Source: Pseudanabaena biceps | GTDB taxonomy: Bacteria; Cyanobacteriota; Cyanobacteriia; Pseudanabaenales; Pseudanabaenaceae | DNA: 64,000 bases | Assembly: GCA_013361095.1 (NCBI GenBank) | Contig: JAATWA010000001.1 | Coordinates: forward strand, 3,255,001-3,319,000 | Direction of reading: 5' to 3' | Made by a program: the position numbers and the translations under genes | The notes under the pieces: generated by a model | Told to the model about the DNA's origin: nothing | The model's database searches: none | The model's input: the letters and a program-made list of their open reading frames with translations, nothing else | Part shown: one piece after another, positions 56,723-64,000 of the stretch | How positions within the stretch are numbered: the stretch's first letter is position 1 | How the letters are laid out: each line of letters begins with the position of its first letter

Positions 56723-59700
56723 GGTATTGGCTATCGAGTGGCGACTTGGCTAAATGCATTTTATCTAACCACTCGATCAGACTATCTAGCTGTTTATCAT
56801 GGGAGAGAGTTCCTAAACCTCGCACCGTCACATTACCTTTGCTAAATACAAAACGCGATCGCAGATGACTCGGTAAATGCTCATGTAAAATCTTCCATGC
56901 AGGTTCTTCCATTTTTGACTCCAAAACCACATGCTGCTTACCATCTGGCTTAATTCGCGAAAACCCAATTCGCTTAGCAATCAACTTTAATTCCATTACC
57001 TTAACTAGTTGCATTGCTGGCGCAGGGACAGTTCCATAGCAATCTTTCCATTCGTCAATAATTTGAGAAAGTTCACGGCGCGAGTTGACTGCGGAAACAG
57101 CGCGGTAAGCACTCATTTTGCGATCGCTATCAGGTATATATTCCGCAGGAATAAAGGCGGTGACTGGCAGATCAATTTGAGTATCATCAACTTCAGGAAT
57201 TTCAGAGCCGCGTATTTCGGCGATCGCCTCCTGCAACATTTCCATATAGAGGTCAAAGCCGATCGTGTTGATTTGTCCCGATTGCTCAGAGCCGAGAATA
57301 TTACCCACACCACGAATTTCCATGTCGCGCATTGCCAACTGATAGCCTGAGCCGAGGTGCGTAAACTCTTGAATTGCCTTGAGTCGTTGTCTTGCCACAT
57401 CGGTGAGTTCGCCTTTTTCTTGATAAAAGAGCCAAGCATGGGCTTGGATGCCAGCCCGTCCCACCCGACCGCGCAATTGATAAAGCTGTGACAGTCCAAA
57501 GCGTTGAGCATCCTCAATGATGATGGTATTCACGCGAGGAATGTCTAAGCCCGACTCAATAATCGTGGTGCAGATCATCATATCGGATTCGCCACTATTG
57601 AAGCTGAGCATCGTAGTTTCTAGTTCCGATTCAGGCATTTGACCGTGAGCAACCGCTATTCTCACTGAAGGTAACATCTCATGGACGCGCTCTGCCACCT
57701 TCTCAATGTCATCAATGCGCGACACCACATAAAATATCTGACCACCGCGATCGAGTTCTTGTCGGATTGCGGCGCGAACTAATTCAGAATTGTAGCGAGA
57801 GAGATGGGTCATGATCGATCGCCGCGATGGTGGTGGCGTAGTAATCAGACTCATTTCGCGCACGCCAGACATTGCCATATAGAGAGTTCGAGGAATCGGT
57901 GTTGCAGAAAGTGTCAGCACATCTACTTCCGTTTTCATGGTTTTGATTTTTTCTTTTTGAGCAACCCCAAAGCGCTGCTCTTCGTCAATTACCAATAGTC
58001 CCAAGTCCTTAAATTCCACATCCTTAGCTAAAAGTTGATGCGTTCCCACCACAATATCCAATTCACCAGTTTTCAGTTTTTTGATGATTTCTTTCTTCTC
58101 AGCATTACTTTTAAAGCGATTTAACAAAGCAATATTGACAGGATAAGCCGCATAACGTTCTTGGAGACTATGATAATGTTGCTGTGCCAAAATTGTCGTG
58201 GGAACTAATAGAGCAGACTGTTTCCCTGATGTCACCGCTTTAAAAATGGAACGAATCGCCACTTCGGTTTTACCAAAGCCAACATCTCCGCACACAAGGC
58301 GATCCATTGGGCGTGAGCTTTCCATATCTTGCTTGACATCTTGAGTTGCATTTAATTGATCAGGAGTTGCTTGATAAGGAAAGGAATCTTCCATTTCAAA
58401 TTGCCAAGGATTATCAGGCGGAAATGAATATCCCATCTGTTGCGATCGCTTGGCGTAGAGTTCTAATAAATCAAAGGCAATTTTCTTAACTGCTTTTTTC
58501 GCTTTTGCAGTGGCGCTTGCCCATGCTTTGCCTGTCATTTTATGCAGTTCAGGCTTTGATTCATGCATACCTCGATAGCGCGATAGGATTGCCATCTGGT
58601 CAACCACAACCCGCAAAATGCCATCAGCATATTTGAGAACTAGATATTCACGAGTTTCATTGTTAACGGTTAGCTTCTCTAGTTTCAGAAACTGCCCCAC
58701 GCCATGACTTTTATGGACTACATAATCCCCCGGTGAGAGTTTATTGAGGTCAACTTGTTTAGAAACAGCGCGGCGACGCTTGCGGACATAGTTGGGGGTG
58801 CCGAGAGCGTGCTGTCCAAAAAACTCGCGATCGCTAATTACGGCAATGCGATAGGTGGGCAGCACAAAACCCTGAATCTCGGCAATACCCGAATACTTGA
58901 GGGCTACGGCAATGCGTAAATTATGAGTCTTGTCGATCGCAGGATAGTCGCGCACATTGGGAATGAACTGGGCAGGGCAATCATGCTCTTGCAATAGCGC
59001 CACTGTCCGAGAAGGTTGCGCCGAGACCAAAACAATTTTGTACTTCTGTTCGCGATATTCTCGAATTGTTTGGGCGATTTTGCCAAACTGGTGGGGGATT
59101 ACAGGTACGGAGCGACTGGACATATTCACGCCGCGATTTTCTTCGGCTAGTTCTAAAAGATCGAGGCGATCAAATGTTTGAATTTGCTCTAGACATTCGG
59201 CAAAAGAGCGATGAAGTTTAATCTCGTCTTTTGATTTGGAAGTATTAGAAGAATTATTAGAGAATGAAGGGCGTAATATTTCGGCGGATTCATACCAGCG
59301 ATCGCAGTGGGCTTGGCATTGCTCAAGTTCATCAATGACGATTAAGCATTGGGTGCGATCGGGCAAATAGTCCAGTAGAGAAGCGGTGGAGCGCGGATGT
59401 ATCGCCAATCCTTGGGGACTAAACTCATCTTCTAACTCTTCTGTAACCTTAGGCAATCCACCAAGAATATGCCCATAGGTAATTGGAGTTAATAGAACGG
59501 ATGGAATGCTGTCTAGAGGTCTTTGCGTAGAAGGTTCAAATTCCCGAATCCGTTCAATTTCATCGCCAAACCAGTCAATCCGTACTGGCATTTCACTGGA
59601 TACAGGGAAGATGTCGATAATGTCGCCGCGCTTTGCCCATTGCCCTTCGATTTCAACAGTAGATGTATGCTCATAACCCATACGCGCTAAGTTCTCAGCT

Positions 59701-60173
59701 ATGCCTCGCAATGGCATCTCCACGCCCACTTCAAGGGAAATGCAATAGTCTTTAAATTCTTGGGGACTAGGTAAATGGGGCTGAAGGGCGCGATCGGTCG
59801 CCACGATCGCAATTTTCTTTTGTTCATCTTGATTGATATTTACTAAGTCCGAGAGAACCTGCATCTGTCCCCAGATAATCTCAGACTCAGGACTATATGG
59901 CTCATAGGGCAGCACATCCGAGGTCGGATAAAAGTGGACGGTCTGCCAACCCATTGTTTCTAGTTGCACAGCCCATCGTCCTGCTTCTTCGATGGTGGCG
60001 GCTACCACTAACATCAACCGTTCCTGCTTTTGGCTCAAAATTGAGCTAACAATCCCCTTGCCCACTCGCGATAGTCCTGAAAGGGTCAACTGGTGCGATC
60101 GCATCAGTTTGTTTTCTAGTTCATCGGTAAGTGGCGATCGAGTTAGTGAACGGATTACAGAAGAGAATGGCAT
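56715..60173 (-). CDS. mfd: Transcription-repair coupling factor
   Basis: A DNA translocase that removes stalled RNA polymerase and recruits UvrA. 1152 residues, normal length. UvrB-homology region at the N-terminus; RNAP-interaction domain around [17 protein letters not shown] (about residues 480-540). RecG-like motor: Walker [28 protein letters not shown] (DExQ), [16 protein letters not shown] and [17 protein letters not shown]. The C-terminal TRCF domain ends in the hairpin at 56670-56722. ATG at 60173. No unusual change seen. Confidence 0.97.
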   Translation of the reverse strand: MPFSSVIRSLTRSPLTDELENKLMRSHQLTLSGLSRVGKGIVSSILSQKQERLMLVVAATIEEAGRWAVQLETMGWQTVHFYPTSDVLPYEPYSPESEIIWGQMQVLSDLVNINQDEQKKIAIVATDRALQPHLPSPQEFKDYCISLEVGVEMPLRGIAENLARMGYEHTSTVEIEGQWAKRGDIIDIFPVSSEMPVRIDWFGDEIERIREFEPSTQRPLDSIPSVLLTPITYGHILGGLPKVTEELEDEFSPQGLAIHPRSTASLLDYLPDRTQCLIVIDELEQCQAHCDRWYESAEILRPSFSNNSSNTSKSKDEIKLHRSFAECLEQIQTFDRLDLLELAEENRGVNMSSRSVPVIPHQFGKIAQTIREYREQKYKIVLVSAQPSRTVALLQEHDCPAQFIPNVRDYPAIDKTHNLRIAVALKYSGIAEIQGFVLPTYRIAVISDREFFGQHALGTPNYVRKRRRAVSKQVDLNKLSPGDYVVHKSHGVGQFLKLEKLTVNNETREYLVLKYADGILRVVVDQMAILSRYRGMHESKPELHKMTGKAWASATAKAKKAVKKIAFDLLELYAKRSQQMGYSFPPDNPWQFEMEDSFPYQATPDQLNATQDVKQDMESSRPMDRLVCGDVGFGKTEVAIRSIFKAVTSGKQSALLVPTTILAQQHYHSLQERYAAYPVNIALLNRFKSNAEKKEIIKKLKTGELDIVVGTHQLLAKDVEFKDLGLLVIDEEQRFGVAQKEKIKTMKTEVDVLTLSATPIPRTLYMAMSGVREMSLITTPPPSRRSIMTHLSRYNSELVRAAIRQELDRGGQIFYVVSRIDDIEKVAERVHEMLPSVRIAVAHGQMPESELETTMLSFNSGESDMMICTTIIESGLDIPRVNTIIIEDAQRFGLSQLYQLRGRVGRAGIQAHAWLFYQEKGELTDVARQRLKAIQEFTHLGSGYQLAMRDMEIRGVGNILGSEQSGQINTIGFDLYMEMLQEAIAEIRGSEIPEVDDTQIDLPVTAFIPAEYIPDSDRKMSAYRAVSAVNSRRELSQIIDEWKDCYGTVPAPAMQLVKVMELKLIAKRIGFSRIKPDGKQHVVLESKMEEPAWKILHEHLPSHLRSRFVFSKGNVTVRGLGTLSHDKQLDSLIEWLDKMHLAKSPLDSQYQT

Positions 60174-60218
60174 GGGCTAAGGGAATAAATAAGCCTATTC
60201 TAGCAGTCGCCGCTTGAG

Positions 60219-60289
60219 GACAAAACAAAAACGAATAATTTACAGGCGGCGCTTTGCGCCACCTGTAAATTATTCGTTTTTGTTTTGTC
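60219..60289. repeat. Long hairpin, 34-bp arms
   Basis: Longest arms of the family, GACAAAACAAAAACGAATAA... with one C-A mismatch, loop TTT, between mfd and the zinc-ribbon gene and seven bases from the latter's stop. Confidence 0.9.
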
Positions 60290-60296
60290 TTAACCT

Positions 60297-60500
60297 TTAG
60301 ACATCATCAGGACGTTGACTCAAGCAACTACCACCGCGAGCGGCATTACGAAAAGTTTGGACAGCTTCCACAGTGTTTATATGTCCACAATAGGGGCAGT
60401 ACACCTGTTCGCCAATTTGTGGCTCAATGTCAGCGCGGCTCCACCATTTGCGGCAGCGATCGCAATGAAAATGATAAAGAAATTCTAGGGAAACTTTCAT
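60297..60500 (-). CDS. Small zinc-ribbon protein
   Basis: A 67-residue protein with two CxxC pairs, FHCDRCRKWW and VYCPYCGHIN, giving a zinc ribbon, and a basic tail (RNAARGGSC). Small cyanobacterial proteins of this type are common but unnamed. ATG at 60500. Leftward, upstream of mfd and separated by the 60219-60289 hairpin, so co-transcription is uncertain. Confidence 0.82.
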   Translation of the reverse strand: MKVSLEFLYHFHCDRCRKWWSRADIEPQIGEQVYCPYCGHINTVEAVQTFRNAARGGSCLSQRPDDV

Positions 60501-60568
60501 AATTTTTTGTCAATCAAAACTTTTATATATAGCTGTAGCCAGCCAAGTCAGTACATAAAAACCAAGAG

Positions 60569-60597
60569 AGAGTTGCGGCGCTCCGCGCCGCAACTCT
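60569..60597. repeat. Perfect hairpin, GGCGC core
   Basis: 13-bp arms AGAGTTGCGGCGC around the loop TCC, one base from the next hairpin. The 60501-60799 gap consists of three hairpins and no gene. Confidence 0.88.
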
Positions 60598-60598
60598 T

Positions 60599-60631
60599 TT
60601 GGCTTTGCAGCGCGGAGCGCTGCAAAGCCAA
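60599..60631. repeat. Perfect hairpin, CAGCGC core
   Basis: 15-bp arms TTGGCTTTGCAGCGC around the loop GGA. Confidence 0.88.
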
Positions 60632-60705
60632 TTCTTAGGTGTAGCTATAATGACCATCTGCTCTCAGCAATGCTCATTGTAGAAATTGGCTTTTGCAATT
60701 CAGCC

Positions 60706-60762
60706 GAAATCAATTTTAAGATTTTCAGCGCCAAAGACTCTGAAAATCCTAAAATTGGTTTC
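60706..60762. repeat. Imperfect hairpin, cassette-A copy 4 (diverged)
   Basis: 27-bp arms with four differences, GAAATCAATTTTAAGATTTT..., loop AAA. Its flank GTAATCAGAGTCGCTC is an inverted, diverged form of the leader in copies 1-3. Lies 38 bp from the NACHT gene stop. Confidence 0.75.
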
Positions 60763-60799
60763 GTAATCAGAGTCGCTCATGGCTAGGATTTTAAGTTAA

Positions 60800-63163
60800 C
60801 TATGAGCGGCGATCTGCGCCTCTTATCGTTAACTGCGACTTAGTGGGTAGTAGTAAATTTTGCTCAATCTCTTGTCTGATCGATTGCCGCACATAGCAAT
60901 CACTTTCTAGGCATTCCACTAACAGTCTATTTGCTTGACAATATTGACGGAGAACTTCTATTTGACTATTAGAGAGATTCCAGACCTGTCCGATATTGTG
61001 ATGAACGATCGCTTGTTGTCGCAACTTTTCTGCCCAGCTTTGCCAACTCAGATCACTATCATGATCGCTAGGACAACTTGCGGTTAGCTCTTTTAAGGCT
61101 TCAGCCAGCAAAGGCGATGCACCTTCTTGAGCACACTCTAGAGCCAGACTGAGATCGAGTTCTAGATCAAGTTCTAGATTTTCATGGTCAATATTTTCTA
61201 TCGCCTGAGCCAGATCTAAGGCTAATTCATGGTTGAGATTGTGATTTTGACAGAGATCGAGATCGAGTGCTAGGGCGCGCGCCATTACATTAGCGAGATT
61301 GAGAGGATTGCTTTGAGCGATCGCCCGACCGAGTGCCAAGTAAAAGACTCTAACCGATTGAATCGGCTCACCAATTTGGACAGCATTAGCTTTTTGGTTA
61401 ACCCACTGTAATAAGTCCTGTAATTGCACATCTTCGGCTAAGAGGCGATCGCAAGCTGCTTTCATCAGTAGAAACAACTCATCCGCCGATCTCATCATCC
61501 CGACAGCGAGGCGCAAAACATCTTGCCAACGATGGTCTGTGATTTTGCTCGCTAAAAATAACAGGTTTTCTTGACTGACATTATTAACTAATTCCCTTGT
61601 TGCCAAATATTCTTGGAATGTCAAATGCGAAAAAGAATAAACTCCCTGAGCGCGTTCCACAAACAGACCGTGCTGTGACTCAATCGCCTTGATAATTGCT
61701 TCACTATCAAGCTGCAACGATTCTTCATCGGTATGGGCTTTCGGTAGATTGCGGATGTAGTCAGTAATATAGCGTTCTAGATCCATTTGATGAAAGAAAT
61801 AATCACCCTGCTGGAAAGTCACATAAGCAACCCGTGACAGCAAATCTTCCTTGCGTTGCATCGACAAATTTTTATAGATTTGATGTCGCTCAATGTTGCG
61901 TTTGGCATCCCACTTTTTGAGCAGAACATCTAAACCTTCGCGATAGAGTTCAGAGCGATTGGTAGGAAAATCTCCATACTCATCAAAAACTAGACAAAGC
62001 AAAGTTAATAAAAGTGGATTAGTGGCTAGTTCTTGAATAGGACGATTTTCCTCGACCTTTCGCAAAAACATCTCGATATGACCAGTATTTCCCACAAACC
62101 AACGTTGAGCGAATAGAGAAATTTGTAAAGGCTGGAAATTAGCAATTTCCACTTCCGTAAACTTCTCAAATATATATTCCTGCGTTCCCAAGCGACTGGT
62201 AATAACAAAGCGATTGTGATAGTAATTCTCTGAAAATTTTCTCAAATCTTCTAATACCCGATGTAAGTCATTTTCTCTAACTTCATCAAGCCCATCTAGA
62301 AATAGAACTACCCGACCGTGGTGCAGTAAATGCTTAATAGCTAACTCATCACCAATGTCATAGTTGCGAAAATCTTGGGCAATATATTCCAAAATATGCG
62401 GTTGCTTCTCGGCTCCCGCATACTGACGCAAGGTTACAAAAATTGGTACTGCATCACTAAAGATTTCACCCTGAGCGCATTTGAGAGCCGTAAATTTTAA
62501 TAGAGTAGTCTTACCAGCCCCTGGTTTACCAAGCAGCATCAATTTTCGATGTTGTGTTAGGGCTTGCATACTTGATACGCGATTTTCATCGATCGCTGAC
62601 ATTCCCAAGCGATCGCGTCTGTGATAAGTTGCTAGTAAATCAGAAATTCCTAAGCGCCGCCGACTGGTAATTTTTTCAAAAACATCAGTACCCGTATAAA
62701 TTTCTTCAAGGTTAATCGGATGCGACATATCCAAAACCCGCATCGTGGCGCAACGCTCTTGGATAATTTGTTGACTGCGATCGCGAATTTGCTGGACTAA
62801 TTCTTCAATGTCAAAAGGGGAATCTAAGTCTGGGGAGCTATTCAATAATTGGCGCTGATTTTGGGAGTCAGGCTTGCTTAATACATTGGCAAAACCATTA
62901 CTTAAATTGTCGATTTCCTCATCATAATGATTTTGGATAATATGCAGGAGTCGATTATTTTTTCCTGGACCTTTGCCACTGATATTGAATTTACGATAAA
63001 TTTCTCCCATTCTCTTGCGGTAGGCTTCTTCAGATATTCCCAAAAGACTAGCAACTTCGCGATCTTCATGATCTTTTCCAAATCGTAATAAGAAGACACT
63101 TTCCTGATCAGCAGAAAGTTGATGCGCCTGTGCTAGCTTGGCAAGAAATTTTTGTTGAAACAT
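60800..63163 (-). CDS. HTH-NACHT family NTPase
   Basis: A 787-residue STAND protein. The N-terminal 80 residues hold a sigma-70-region-4-like HTH (DREVASLLGISEEAYRKRMG). NACHT core: Walker A MLLGKPGAGKTTLLKFTA (about residues 211-228), Walker B VVLFLDGLDEVREND, sensor RFVITSRLG. Winged-helix and helical region with ATNPLLLTLLCLVF and SFSHLTFQEYLATREL (conserved HLTFQEYLAA-like motif). The C-terminal 230 residues are helical and L/D/E-rich, probably the sensor; not classic LRR or WD40. Bacterial NACHT proteins include antiphage defence factors, so a defence or stress role is plausible. Its flanks contain no effector gene, so any effector must be internal. Confidence 0.9.
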   Translation of the reverse strand: MFQQKFLAKLAQAHQLSADQESVFLLRFGKDHEDREVASLLGISEEAYRKRMGEIYRKFNISGKGPGKNNRLLHIIQNHYDEEIDNLSNGFANVLSKPDSQNQRQLLNSSPDLDSPFDIEELVQQIRDRSQQIIQERCATMRVLDMSHPINLEEIYTGTDVFEKITSRRRLGISDLLATYHRRDRLGMSAIDENRVSSMQALTQHRKLMLLGKPGAGKTTLLKFTALKCAQGEIFSDAVPIFVTLRQYAGAEKQPHILEYIAQDFRNYDIGDELAIKHLLHHGRVVLFLDGLDEVRENDLHRVLEDLRKFSENYYHNRFVITSRLGTQEYIFEKFTEVEIANFQPLQISLFAQRWFVGNTGHIEMFLRKVEENRPIQELATNPLLLTLLCLVFDEYGDFPTNRSELYREGLDVLLKKWDAKRNIERHQIYKNLSMQRKEDLLSRVAYVTFQQGDYFFHQMDLERYITDYIRNLPKAHTDEESLQLDSEAIIKAIESQHGLFVERAQGVYSFSHLTFQEYLATRELVNNVSQENLLFLASKITDHRWQDVLRLAVGMMRSADELFLLMKAACDRLLAEDVQLQDLLQWVNQKANAVQIGEPIQSVRVFYLALGRAIAQSNPLNLANVMARALALDLDLCQNHNLNHELALDLAQAIENIDHENLELDLELDLSLALECAQEGASPLLAEALKELTASCPSDHDSDLSWQSWAEKLRQQAIVHHNIGQVWNLSNSQIEVLRQYCQANRLLVECLESDCYVRQSIRQEIEQNLLLPTKSQLTIRGADRRS

Positions 63164-63246
63164 AAACTTAATATCAAAGATTTAGGAAGCCAATAGCTTT
63201 AACTTATCATTACGACAGCTATTCTTAATTATTAAAAGTTGATTTT

Positions 63247-63307
63247 TTTAAACCCGAAGAAACGATTGGCGGCGCTCCGCGCCGCCAATCGTTTCTTCGG
63301 GTTTAAA
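63247..63307. repeat. Perfect intergenic hairpin, GGCGC core
   Basis: 29-bp perfect arms TTTAAACCCGAAGAAACGAT..., loop TCC, eight bases past the stop of the leftward hydrolase. It could form the mRNA end of that gene. Confidence 0.9.
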
Positions 63308-63315
63308 GCCATAAC

Positions 63316-64000
63316 TCATCTTTTAGGCTGCTTTATGTGCCGATCGCACCAACTATCGATATCTGTTAATAGGCGATCGCCTATTTCCCAAGGTAATAGA
63401 TGAGCGGCATCGGGATAACAGATAAATTCGCTGTTAGGTAACAATTTGGCAGTTTCCGCAGTCGATGCTGACGTAATATGGCGATCTTGTTCGGCTGCTA
63501 TCACCAGACAAGGAATTTTAATTTTTTCTAAATCAAGATTGCGATCATATCCTTGCTTAATTGCCTGCCACAGCGCTTGGTGAGCATAGCGCGATGTTTG
63601 CAAATAGGCTCGCGCCCCCACGGTCGAAATTTGGTCATAGGCAAATTTTGTATGCTGTTGGATTAAATATTTGATTAGCGATCGCTTGCCAAACCAATTA
63701 ATATGCCAATTTTGCTGAGGTGACAACTTCGACACAACTCGATGTAACCCCACCGCAATCAATAAATTGACATATTCCCACCACAAAATTGGGGGAAGAT
63801 TGCTGCGCGGTTTGGCGGCAGTCGCAATCAAAACCAAACCGACAATTTTGGGAAGCTGTCTTGAGATTTCAGGATTTGAGATTGCAGATTTTGCATGTTG
63901 TGATGCGATCGCCTTCAAAGCTAACTCGATCGCCAAAATTCCACCCAGCGACCAGCCTAAAATTAGATAATCGGTACTTTCACAGTCAGGATCATTAGCT
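63316..64000 (-). CDS. Alpha/beta hydrolase, partial at window end (BioH/MenH-like)
   Basis: The 5' part is cut by the window edge; the reading frame is open to base 64000. Visible are the nucleophile elbow LILGWSLGGILAIELALKA, the GLVLIATAAKPRS strand, the Asp region CLVIAAEQDRHITSAST and the catalytic His in YPDAAHLLPWEIGDRL. This fits carboxylesterase-type hydrolases of the BioH/MenH group; which one cannot be settled without the N-terminus. Confidence 0.85.
   Translation of the reverse strand, partial: ANDPDCESTDYLILGWSLGGILAIELALKAIASQHAKSAISNPEISRQLPKIVGLVLIATAAKPRSNLPPILWWEYVNLLIAVGLHRVVSKLSPQQNWHINWFGKRSLIKYLIQQHTKFAYDQISTVGARAYLQTSRYAHQALWQAIKQGYDRNLDLEKIKIPCLVIAAEQDRHITSASTAETAKLLPNSEFICYPDAAHLLPWEIGDRLLTDIDSWCDRHIKQPKR

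Overview
The window is a piece of a cyanobacterial chromosome. The evidence is frequent GCGATCGC (HIP1-type) octamers inside genes, chlI (magnesium chelatase), sqdX (sulfolipid synthase), a TIGR02652-type protein, many multidomain PAS/GAF histidine kinases and an ethylene-receptor-like kinase. The AT-leaning composition and gene style suggest a Pseudanabaena-like filamentous lineage, but this is an impression and not a placement.

Layout. 1-8 kb: a GAF protein with a degenerate HPt tail, malQ, a cyanobacterial hypothetical, metK, an amino-acid ABC permease and an unlisted 48-residue small gene. 8.5-15.2 kb: a hybrid histidine kinase translationally coupled to a REC-GGDEF(degenerate)-EAL protein, then transketolase. 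15.3-21.5 kb is accessory: a Uma2-family gene, an ISAs1-type IS nested in a MITE, YefM/YoeB, a three-gene exported-toxin/immunity operon (coiled-coil membrane protein, LHH nuclease, SMI1/KNR4 immunity protein) and a second RelE-type toxin-antitoxin pair. 21.6-31.4 kb: rlmN, a Ser/Thr kinase with an unusual triplicated helical tail, gatA, sqdX, a PAS histidine kinase and a TIGR02652 protein. 31.4-41.1 kb is a surface-polysaccharide locus: a leftward glycosyltransferase/acetyltransferase operon, a divergent rightward operon (GDPD-like, HAD, two paralogous nucleotidyltransferases, cupin, glycosyltransferase) and an O-antigen-ligase-like membrane protein. 41.3-43.3 kb is an IS1 element split by an ISKra4-type element, with both target duplications intact. 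43.3-54.1 kb: gyrB, chlI, an M48 protease, a DedA protein and two large hybrid histidine kinases, one carrying an ethylene-binding domain. 54.4-55.7 kb is an IS630-type element with an in-frame UGA. 56-64 kb: a lipase-like hydrolase, mfd, a zinc-ribbon protein, an HTH-NACHT NTPase and a partial alpha/beta hydrolase cut by the window end.

The most pervasive feature is a set of about 30 long, mostly perfect inverted repeats between genes, nearly all with a 3-nt loop. Many share a GGCGC-NNN-GCGCC core while their outer arms differ from locus to locus. Several overlap stop codons or lie between convergent genes, so they probably shape transcript 3' ends. No rRNA, tRNA or CRISPR array was seen.
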